In this document: positions 56,282-64,000 of the stretch, piece after piece
Layout: each line of letters opens with the position of its first letter
Numbering within the stretch: position 1 is the stretch's first letter
Assembly: GCA_029216955.1 (NCBI GenBank)
Contig: JANAVB010012099.1
Coordinates: forward strand, 1-64,000
From: Iris pallida
Lineage: Eukaryota > Streptophyta > Magnoliopsida > Asparagales > Iridaceae
DNA length: 64,000 nucleotides
Reading direction: 5' to 3'
Notes under the pieces: model-generated
Told to the model about the DNA's origin: nothing
Databases searched by the model: none
What the model saw: the letters and a program-made list of their open reading frames with translations, nothing else
Translations under genes and position numbers: made by a program

Positions 56282-58429
56282 ATGGCAACCACACAATCCT
56301 TGATTTCCAATCATGGTGAAGGTCAGTCCACTCATAGGCCTCCCCTATTTGATGGGACTAACTACACATATTGGAAAACAAGGATGAGCTTCTATCTTAA
56401 GTCTCTAGACTTTGACCTGTGGACTGTCGTCACTGACGGTTACAAAAAGCCCGCCAGAATAGTTGTCGATGGTGACCTCATTGAGAAACCACACGACAAA
56501 TATTCTGTCGAGGAGAAGAAACAGGCAAGTCTAGATGCTAGGGCTATTAATGCTTTATTCTGTGCTATAGACAGGAATGAGTTCAACAGGGTCTCTACAT
56601 GCACCACTGCTCATGAAGTATGGAGACTTCTAGAAGTGACGCATGAAGGAACCACACAGGTCAAGGAATCCAAAATAAGCCGTCTCACTCAAGAATACGA
56701 AGCTTTCAAGATGAAGCTAAGTGAGACGATCACTCAAATGTTCACAAGATTCCTCGACATCATCAATCCTCTATACTCGCTTGGAAAGCAGTACTCAAAC
56801 CACGAGAAGATTCGTAAGCTACTCAGAGGGCTACCAAAGATTTGGAACCCTAAGGTGACAGCCATCATAGAAGGAAACGATCTCACAACAATGTTAATGG
56901 AGACCTTGATGGGTAAGCTTATGACTCACGAGCTTGACCTCAAGGACTTCGAAGAGCCTGCTCCGAAGACCAGGGAGATCGCACTCAAAACTCATCAACG
57001 AAGAGCTAATCATGATGAGACCGAAGAAGATAACTCGGATGATGAAGACCAAGCTCTCATGGTTCGCAACTTCAGGAAATTCCTTCGCTTCAATCGAAGG
57101 AAGAAGGAATCTCAAGAAGACGATGAAGAAGAACCAACTTGTTACGGTTGCAAGAAAACTGGACATGTCCGAAAAGACTGCCCATTCCTGAAGAAGAGCA
57201 ACCGCTATGAGAAGCCATACAAAAAGAACTCATCAAAGAAATATGCCAACACAGGCATCTGGCATGAAAGTGAAGCAAGTGACTCTGAGGAAGAAAAGGA
57301 CTCTCCTCAAGATACAGCAAATGTGTGCCTGATGGCAACTTCTAACAAGGTATCTAACGAAACTCTGGATGACTTCTCTTTTGATGAACTTGGCGATGCT
57401 TTCACTGATTTACTCGATGATCATAAAAAGGTCATCGGTAAATATAAACATGCCAAGGACAAAATCAAAAGTCTAGAAGATGAGATACAAAGAATTTCTT
57501 TACTTCTTGATAATGTTAGAAACACGTCACCCACTAATGACACTGATGAAGTATCCAAGCTTAAATTAAGCTTGCATGATGCTGAAGCACGTATTGAGCA
57601 ACAAACTCAAGAAATCACTACACTCAACACGTTGCTTGCTGAAGAAAAGAGTAGACACAAGATTTCCATGACTAAGATATATGGCTTAAATATTAAGGTT
57701 GATGAACTGCAAGCTATTTCTAAAAGATTAGAAACTAAATTGGGTAAACAGGTTGTTCAACCTCAAACCCAATCACATGGGCACAACACCACTCATGCTA
57801 GTCAACCACGTCATTCTCATGCAGCACATAACCATGCATTTATATACACAAACTTTCACAAACCACGTGCACGTAAGAACAATTCTCACTCAGTACACAC
57901 TCATCATGCACAAAGACACAATCAACATCACTCCACACATAAAAATCATCATGCCATGCCATATAGACAAAATCATCATGCAATGCCATATAGACAAGGT
58001 CCTCATATACCATATAGACAAAATCATCATGTCATGCAATATAGACAAAATCATCATGCCATGCCATCTAGACAATATCAGCATGTCACACATCATAGAC
58101 AATACCATCATTCTATGCCTCATAGACACCATCAACATGCCACTTATTCCATGCATAATCATCTTCACCATGCTAACTCTTCACATCATGTCCATCCTCA
58201 TCCTGTTGCTTACAGATATTATTCTCATGCTCCTAGTATAAATAAGAATGCTATCTGTACTTATTGTGGATCACATGGACACATCTCACCACAGTGCAGA
58301 GTTAGAAGACTTGTAGATAAAAAGATATATGCTTGGTTTCCAAAGACTAACTTTTCAGGACCCTCAAGAACTCGGGTACCAAAGGTCACATCTACTCTTG
58401 ATGTAGGTGGACCTTCCCTCCTCAACTGA
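56282..58429 (+). CDS. gag: Sirevirus Gag, 715 aa, with His-rich repeats and two zinc knuckles
   Basis: Gag forms the virus-like particle and binds element RNA. The N-terminal Gag domain contains PPLFDGTNYTYWKTRMSFYL (from about residue 19). An acidic/basic linker precedes zinc knuckle 1, CYGCKKTGHVRKDC (residues 287-300). Next is a coiled-coil-like stretch (about 380-480; SKLKLSLHDAEARIEQQTQE). A His-rich segment (about 498-653) contains repeats of the type RQNHHAMPY. Zinc knuckle 2, CTYCGSHGHISPQC, lies at residues 659-672. The frame is intact and starts 42 bases after the primer site. It overlaps pol by about 20 bases in another frame. Confidence 0.95.
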   Translation: MATTQSLISNHGEGQSTHRPPLFDGTNYTYWKTRMSFYLKSLDFDLWTVVTDGYKKPARIVVDGDLIEKPHDKYSVEEKKQASLDARAINALFCAIDRNEFNRVSTCTTAHEVWRLLEVTHEGTTQVKESKISRLTQEYEAFKMKLSETITQMFTRFLDIINPLYSLGKQYSNHEKIRKLLRGLPKIWNPKVTAIIEGNDLTTMLMETLMGKLMTHELDLKDFEEPAPKTREIALKTHQRRANHDETEEDNSDDEDQALMVRNFRKFLRFNRRKKESQEDDEEEPTCYGCKKTGHVRKDCPFLKKSNRYEKPYKKNSSKKYANTGIWHESEASDSEEEKDSPQDTANVCLMATSNKVSNETLDDFSFDELGDAFTDLLDDHKKVIGKYKHAKDKIKSLEDEIQRISLLLDNVRNTSPTNDTDEVSKLKLSLHDAEARIEQQTQEITTLNTLLAEEKSRHKISMTKIYGLNIKVDELQAISKRLETKLGKQVVQPQTQSHGHNTTHASQPRHSHAAHNHAFIYTNFHKPRARKNNSHSVHTHHAQRHNQHHSTHKNHHAMPYRQNHHAMPYRQGPHIPYRQNHHVMQYRQNHHAMPSRQYQHVTHHRQYHHSMPHRHHQHATYSMHNHLHHANSSHHVHPHPVAYRYYSHAPSINKNAICTYCGSHGHISPQCRVRRLVDKKIYAWFPKTNFSGPSRTRVPKVTSTLDVGGPSLLN
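57955..58150 (+). repeat. In-frame repeat coding for (Y/S)RQNHHAMP units
   Basis: About eight units of 24-30 bases occur on a CATCATGCCATGCCATATAG theme. Each encodes 8-10 residues with two or three His. The surrounding segment (57770-58240) is also His-rich. The other-frame translations (Ile/Met-rich) are shadows. Confidence 0.85.
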
Positions 58430-61400
58430 AAGTAAGTGGATTCTCGATAGTGGATGCTCGCGACATATGACGGGAGACGCAAATCTTTTTGCATCACTAT
58501 CGATGAAGAGAGAAGGATACGTATCCTTCGGTAACAATCTCAAAGGGCACATTATAGGTAATGGTGTCATTGGTCATCCTCCTTCTCCTGTAATAAAGGA
58601 TGTCTGCCTAGTGACCGAGTTAAAGCATAACCTGCTCAGCATTAGTCATCTTGCTGATCATAGATATGATATTAACTTTGGACAAAATAGTTGCTACATC
58701 TATGATAGGTCAACAGGAGACATTGCTTTTGAAGGAAAAAGAGAGGACAACATCTATATTTTCTATCTTTCTATAAATACTAACAATGCAGGTAGATGTC
58801 TATATGCCCACAAAGACGAACGACTACTTTGGCACCAGCGTCTTGGTCATGCCAACATGGATGCTATATCCAGGCTTTCTACCAAGAAGCTAGTGAGAGG
58901 ATTGCCTGACATCACATTCAAAAAGGACACGGTATGTGCCGAATGTGAACTAAACAAGGCAACTAAATCCTCGTTTCATTCCATCAACTCTATAAGTACT
59001 ACTAGACCCTTGCAATTACTTCATATTGATTTATTTGGTCCTAGTAGAATAGCTAGCCTTGGTGGCAAACTTTATGCATTTGTTATTGTTGATGATTTTT
59101 CGAGATTTACTTGGGTTTTCTTTCTCGCTAATAAGAGCGATGCTATTTCTGCTTTCAAAATTTTTGTAAAGAAAGTTCAAAACGAAAAAGGCTACATGAT
59201 TACTCGAATTCGAAGTGATCATGGAGGCGAATTCGTAAATTATGATTTTGAAAGTTTTTGTAATGTAAATGGTTTTGATCATGAATTTTCTTGTCCTAGA
59301 ACTCCTCAACAAAATGGTGTTGTGGAGCGGAAGAATAGAACTCTCGGCGATATGGCCAGAGTCATGTTGAATAATTTTTCACTTCCGAAATATTTTTGGG
59401 CAGAAGCTGTTAGTACAGCATGCCACATTTTGAATAGGGTGCTGATTCATCCCATTACGAAGAAAACACCCTATGAGCTTTGGTTTGGGAGAACCCCCAA
59501 TGTTTCTTATTTTAAAGTTTTTGGTTGTAGATGTTTTATCCTTAACACCAAAGACAACTTAGGCAAATTTGATGCCAAAGCTGACGATGGTATCTTTCTT
59601 GGTTATGCCGCCAAGAGTAAGGGATATAGAGTTTTTAATAAACGCTCACTTATTGTGGAAGAGTCAACAAATGTGACTTTTGATGAAGACAACAGTGCAG
59701 CAAGTACTCTTGATGATGACGTTGAGCCATCAACTTCTACTCCAATGAATACTTCAACCGAAACTAATTCTCTAGAGGGTTTGCCTAAGAAATTCTCTTT
59801 CAAACCTTCTCATCCAGAAAATTTAGTTATAGGAGAAGTTTCACGTGGAGTAACTACTAGATCATCACTAAGAGACTCCGTTGCTAGCACTACCTTCATT
59901 TCACAAGTAGAGCCTAAAAACATTTCTGAAGCTTTTAATGATGAATTTTGGATTTCTGCTATGTAAGAAGAACTCAACCAATTCGAGAGAAGCCAAGTAT
60001 GGGAACTCGTTCCTAGACCGGTTAATCACTCGATAATTGGTACTAAATGGGTTTTTAGAAACAAAGTAAATGAAGATGGTTCAGTCACACGTAACAAAGC
60101 TCGTCTAGTAGCTCAAGGATACAACCAAGAGGAAGGTATCGACTACGATGAGACGTATGCTCCTGTTGCTAGACTAGAATCCATTCGGATGCTTTGTGCT
60201 TTTGCTAATTTTCAAAACTTTAAATTATTTCAAATGGATGTGAAAAGTGCTTTCCTGAATGGTTTTATTAAGGAGGAAGTTTATGTGAAACAACCTCCTG
60301 GCTTTGAAAATTACAAATTTCCCGACCACGTGTTCAAGCTAAAGAAAGCACTTTATGGCCTCAAACAAGCCCCCAGAGCTTGGTATGAAAGGCTAAGTAG
60401 CTTCTTACTTGAGAAAGGTTTTTCAAAAGGAAAAATTGACACTACACTGTTTATAAAATCTTTTAAAGACACTATTTTATTAATTCAGATTTATGTTGAT
60501 GATATTATTTTTGGGTCTACTGATGAAACTCTTTGTCAAGAATTTTCCAAGTGTATGCAGACGGAATTTGAGATGAGCATGATGGGAGAGCTCAACTACT
60601 TTCTTGGTCTGCAAGTAAAACAACTGGCAAATGGAACTTTTATCTGTCAATCGAAGTATACCAAGGACATGCTGAAGAAGTTCGATCTTGACAACATCAA
60701 ACCAATCAGCACTCCAATGGCTACTTCAACCAAACTCGAACCAGATGAGAGCGGCAAACCCGTTGATCAACGTAAGTATCGAGGTATGATAGGCAGCTTA
60801 CTTTATTTAACTGCTAGTCGCCCCGATATCATGTTTAGTGTTTGCCTATGTACTAGATATCAAGCAAATCCTAAGGAATCTCACATGACCGCGGTTAAGC
60901 GTATCTTTCGATACCTTAAGGGTACGGTTACAGTGGGCCTATGGTATTCCAAGTCAACATCATTTGACCTCATCGGTTACTCTGATGCTGACTTTGCTGG
61001 ATGCAAGGTCGACCGTAAAAGTACGAGCGGCACGTGTCACTTATTAGGAAAGGCTTTAGTCTCATGGTTTAGCAAGAAGCAGAACTCTGTCGTACTATCC
61101 ACAACAGAAGCTGAATACATAGCAGCTGGGCGTTGTTGTGCACAAATTCTGTGGATGAAGCAAACCCTTGAAGACTATAAGTTATCTTTCATGCATATTC
61201 CTATATTCTGTGACAATACTAGTGCCATCAATTTGACTAAGAACCCTGTCTGCCACTCACGCACTAAACACATTGAGATCAGACACCACTTTTTGCGTGA
61301 TCATCAGCAAAATGGCACGATTAACTTAGAATTTATTGACACTGATCATCAGCTAGCAGATTTCTTTACTAAGCCATTATCCGAAGAGCGCTTCAACTAT

Positions 61401-61445
61401 CTTTGTCGTGAACTCGGAATTTTGGATGAAGCAGTTATAAGTTGA
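58407..61445 (+). pseudogene. pol: Sirevirus pol: protease, integrase, RT, RNase H; one nonsense codon
   Basis: The frame opens after a TAG (58404-58406) and overlaps gag by about 20 bases in the +1 register. So a +1 shift, or separate initiation, would be needed. Protease: ILDSGCSRHMTG, catalytic Asp near residue 14. Integrase zinc motif: H143, H148, C177, C180. Integrase catalytic residues: D208 (HIDLFGPSR), D271 (RSDHGGEF) and E307 (PQQNGVVERKNR). A TAA at 59964-59966 falls just before RT. RT continues in the same frame with the YVDD box at 60492-60503. RNase H shows SDADFAG, STTEAEYIAA and HFLRDH. Apart from this single stop the frame is open, so this copy cannot make full-length Pol unless read through. 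Confidence 0.93.
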
Positions 61446-62035
61446 GACTTACTTGCGTAAATGTCGAGTATATTTTGATTCTTTTATGACAAATTTATTA
61501 TGGGTACAAGCCGAAAGGGTTCTTCTGACAAAAAGGCGTAAAAGCCTAAGCGACACGGTGCACTAGTCCTCAGGACTACCGCTAGCTGGGATCCGGCCCC
61601 TGCAGCTAACCCATGGCAAATTTGAAATACTGAATTACAATATATTTCCTTGTTTATTATATGGTTTGTTCCGATTTATTATTGCCTAATTGATCTTTCC
61701 TAAAGTTCATTCTGACCTTTGTGTACCTCTCTATGTACTTCATTGTTTTCATCAAACTTTTATCCTCAAAATCCTTTTTGTTCAACACTTAATCAATTTT
61801 TCTATCTTTTCAGCCTGCTTTTAGTTCTGGACCACTGATCCAGAACTCGGGCCGAACTCTGCCCCTAACAGAGTTCGGGCCGAGTTCGGTCCCTAAGTTC
61901 CAGCGTCGGGATCTGGCTCTGCCGTTCGATCAATTTAGATCCTATGGTTAATATTTCATCCGACCAAAGACAAACTCCTATTTTATTTTCAGGTATAACT
62001 CTCTCCTTCTATCCATTTTCAAGTTCTCCATTTTC
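61446..62035 (+). other. Spacer between pol and the extra ORF
   Basis: Non-coding, 590 bases. It contains two palindrome relatives of the LTR motif (61841-61861 and 61869-61889). A sequence such as TTTTATTTTCAGGTATAAC near 61980-61998 could serve as a splice acceptor for a subgenomic mRNA. That last point is speculative. Confidence 0.6.
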
Positions 62036-63304
62036 TTGCACATGGCTCCTCGCTTGCCCAATCGTGGGAAAAGGGTTCGAACTGAGGGAGCTTCCTCTTC
62101 GAATCCTCCTCCTCCAATTGAGCAAGTAGGTGAACAACAACCCATTCATCCGTTGTTCAACCCGCCTAGTCCCCAAGATCCGAATACATATGACGAACGC
62201 CTATTTGTATCGCTAGACGCGTCTAATGCATGGTTTAGCGATTTTCGTACTCGTCCGGTGTTCGGGGGACATCCGATAAATTTTACAATCTTTGCTCAAT
62301 TTGAATCTCTGTTTCGTGATCTATGTTTGGATGCTTTAGTTGCTTCAAATTTTGTCATCTACCGTAGTGCAATCCAAATGTTTTATTGCAATTTAACTTT
62401 CGATGCAACCCACATCTATTCTCGGGTTGCCGGTATTGACATAGTTTTCAATGATTCTGAGTTGGGGGATTTTCTTGATCTTGTTAATCTTGATGCTTGG
62501 GATAAACTTGTGGAAGCACGCCAATTTCAATTTGTTGGCGATACTTCTCTTGGAGGATTCAAGGAGGAATTATGTGCTCCTAACATAAGTCCTCGCAAAC
62601 TTATGGCCAAGCATCTCAACCCCTACTTCTATGAGCTTCATCGAATGATTTTTAACACCATCTTACCAAAAGCTGGTTCAACTGATGAAGTTACCTACTT
62701 TGAGATCTCTGCCATATATCACCTCCATTATTGTATCCCATTCAATCTTCCTAGGACAATGATGGATTGGATGATAAATTGTAGGAAGAAACCAAGAGCG
62801 TTGGTTTATCCTTTATACCTTCCTATGGTTTTTCGTGCATTCATCATTCCTATTCATAACTGTCAGTTCTTGCCTGCTCCTGCTTTTCTGTCCAAGGCAC
62901 GCCGTACTCAGGCAGTTGTCGCCTCTCCTGAGGCCTCTGAGCATTCTGATGATGAGGAGCCTGACGCCCCTCCTTTTGGTCAGGATGCACCTCCTCCACC
63001 TGCCACTCTTGAGTCCATTCAGACCATGCTCCGGGATTATTTTACTCTTGAGGACGATCGCTGGACACAGCTAGACTATCGTACCACTCTGCAGATGAGT
63101 GCTCTCGGCAACTCTCTGCATGATATCCGGTACTCTCTGTCTCAGCATCTGCACATTCCCATGGAGAGGGATCCAGCGCGCGCGGGTCATCGCATTGATG
63201 ATCCGTGGGTTATGCGTTACATGGATCCGAATGATGCTTTTGTGGACCCTCGTCGCTCCTTCCCTGGTCCTTCAGATGTTCCAGGACCTTCTCGTGCTCC
63301 GTGA
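62036..63304 (+). CDS. Extra ORF after pol (env-position), 422 aa
   Basis: Intact frame MHMAPRLPNRGKRVRTE...; the second Met (62042) may be the real start. The core (about residues 55-275, with SDFRTRPVFGGHPINF and VAGIDIVFNDSELGDFL) resembles the 'putative plant transposon protein' domain seen in extra ORFs of plant LTR elements. A hydrophobic stretch lies at about 256-274, and an acidic proline-rich segment at about 297-325. I see no N-terminal signal peptide or clear C-terminal membrane anchor. 'Env-like' therefore describes position only; the function is unknown. Confidence 0.85.
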   Translation: MHMAPRLPNRGKRVRTEGASSSNPPPPIEQVGEQQPIHPLFNPPSPQDPNTYDERLFVSLDASNAWFSDFRTRPVFGGHPINFTIFAQFESLFRDLCLDALVASNFVIYRSAIQMFYCNLTFDATHIYSRVAGIDIVFNDSELGDFLDLVNLDAWDKLVEARQFQFVGDTSLGGFKEELCAPNISPRKLMAKHLNPYFYELHRMIFNTILPKAGSTDEVTYFEISAIYHLHYCIPFNLPRTMMDWMINCRKKPRALVYPLYLPMVFRAFIIPIHNCQFLPAPAFLSKARRTQAVVASPEASEHSDDEEPDAPPFGQDAPPPPATLESIQTMLRDYFTLEDDRWTQLDYRTTLQMSALGNSLHDIRYSLSQHLHIPMERDPARAGHRIDDPWVMRYMDPNDAFVDPRRSFPGPSDVPGPSRAP

Positions 63305-63570
63305 TGGAGATTGGCTCGATCTGCTGCTGCTACTGCTGATGATCTTAGTTACTTTTTGCTTTCAGTTATTTAGTTTATTATGGATTTATGTAGCTGGTTT
63401 TATGTACTCTGTTTATGAGTTGGCCACTTGGTTTGGTGGATGACATTATCTGTCCTTTATCATAGTTTTACTTTATGTCAGTGACTTATTTTGCTTAGTA
63501 TTTCACTGTTTCTTCTCTGCTTGGTATGGTTGCATTACTATTCGTTGCTTCTTTATATTGCTAACTGCCA

Positions 63571-63908
63571 AAAGGGGGAGAAATATGTATATTTTTATAG
63601 TTTTGTGCTTGTTTTGCTTTTGGGAGATATTATTTATCAGGCCACAGGTTCTATGCATTCGTATATCTGTGTATATCTGTGCTTGTTCTTGCTCTGGGAA
63701 AATATTATCTATCAGGTCACAGGTTCTATGCATTTTGTACGGGGGAGAGCTATAGCTTCTAGCTCGACACCGTTCATGGTTTACGGGGGAGCTATCTTCT
63801 TTTAGCTCAGGCATCGTTTATGGGGGAGCTATGTTACAATCAACTGTGTCCAGGTATGAATATTGAAATATACATATATTATTTTGTCAATTATCAATAT
63901 GGGGGAGA
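63571..63908 (+). other. Cluster of five polypurine tracts before the 3' LTR
   Basis: GGGGGAG-type tracts occur at about 63571-63583, 63741-63750, 63785-63791, 63822-63828 and 63901-63908. The last abuts the LTR and is the expected plus-strand primer. Multiple upstream copies are a described Sirevirus trait. Confidence 0.85.
63618..63735 (+). repeat. Tandem repeat of about 77 bp before the 3' LTR
   Basis: 'TATTATTTATCAGGCCACAG' with 'GTTCTATGCATT' is repeated as 'TATTATCTATCAGGTCACAG' with 'GTTCTATGCATT', one unit apart. Confidence 0.75.
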
Positions 63909-63909
63909 T

Positions 63910-64000
63910 TGTTGACACAAAGTCACAGTCAACCAAATATTGACTACATTGACTAAATAATATTTGTATTAATTCAATACGACACACGACGACTGCATTC
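63910..64000 (+). repeat. 3' LTR of the Sirevirus element, first 91 bp
   Basis: TGTTGACACAAAGTCACAG..., identical to 55282-55372 over all 91 bases, then the window ends. Confidence 0.95.

Larger units (their letters stand above)
55282..64000 (+). mobile_element. Sirevirus-type Ty1/copia element, nearly complete
   Basis: Layout: LTR (55282-56226), primer site (56229-56240), gag (56282-58429), pol (58407-61445, one nonsense codon), an extra ORF (62036-63304), polypurine tracts, and the start of the 3' LTR (63910-64000). The 91 visible bases of the 3' LTR are identical to the first 91 of the 5' LTR, so the insertion is recent. A long Gag, an extra ORF after pol and multiple polypurine tracts are hallmarks of the Sirevirus (SIRE/Maximus) lineage. 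It is inserted in a gypsy gag. Confidence 0.93.

Noticed and set aside
57753..58241. 162-aa frame rich in Ile, Met and His
   Set aside because: Shadow of the gag His-rich repeat in another frame; no independent support.

Overview
This window is nuclear DNA from a flowering plant with a transposon-dense genome. Evidence: a multi-exon gene with GT-AG introns, many Ty1/copia and Ty3/gypsy LTR retrotransposons with initiator-Met-tRNA primer sites, a FAR1-type Mutator-like element, a Helitron, and MITEs. The species is not fixed by the sequence. The very GC-rich PPR fragment and the TE-bloated introns would suit a monocot or magnoliid, but that is only a guess.

The one conserved host gene is the 3' half of a brassinosteroid-signalling kinase (BSK) gene on the + strand. 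Five exons are visible: 5277-5362, 6855-7043, 11972-12136, 13797-13910 and 27076-27312. They encode the end of the pseudokinase domain and the C-terminal TPR-like region, with conserved phases and splice sites. The upstream exons are not in the window. The last intron is about 13.2 kb. The introns hold: a copia remnant with a 1.3-kb LTR (1-2858), a nested CGGTATCGG-rich hAT-like element (7645-8618), a copia deletion derivative (9229-11502), a 60-bp minisatellite (12866-13105), MITEs and LTR fragments, a decayed copia element (16380-22868) and the 5' half of a minus-strand copia element (22869-25460).

Downstream lies a 6.15-kb Mutator-like element (28009-34161). It has about 140-bp inverted repeats, a perfect 9-bp target duplication and a decayed FAR1-type transposase, and it holds a 1.7-kb solo LTR. 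Next come a minus-strand copia relic (34200-38100), a possible tRNA-derived SINE, a 907-bp Helitron carrying a PPR gene fragment (38904-39810) and an hAT-type MITE (40001-40306).

From 41716 to 50190 a long-inverted-repeat DNA element is split by a 7.8-kb LTR element that has no coding capacity (41967-49793; LTRs of about 2.25 kb; target duplication CTTGT). From 51885 a Ty3/gypsy LTR and gag are interrupted at 55282 by a nearly complete Sirevirus-type copia element that runs off the window end. That element has a Gag with two zinc knuckles and a histidine-rich repeat, a pol with one nonsense codon, an extra 3' ORF and a cluster of polypurine tracts. The visible 91 bases of its 3' LTR are identical to the 5' LTR, so it is the youngest insertion here.

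Apart from BSK, the coding content belongs to mobile elements or to a captured gene fragment. The main interest is in element architecture: gene capture, a non-coding retroelement, nesting and unusual Gag repeats.
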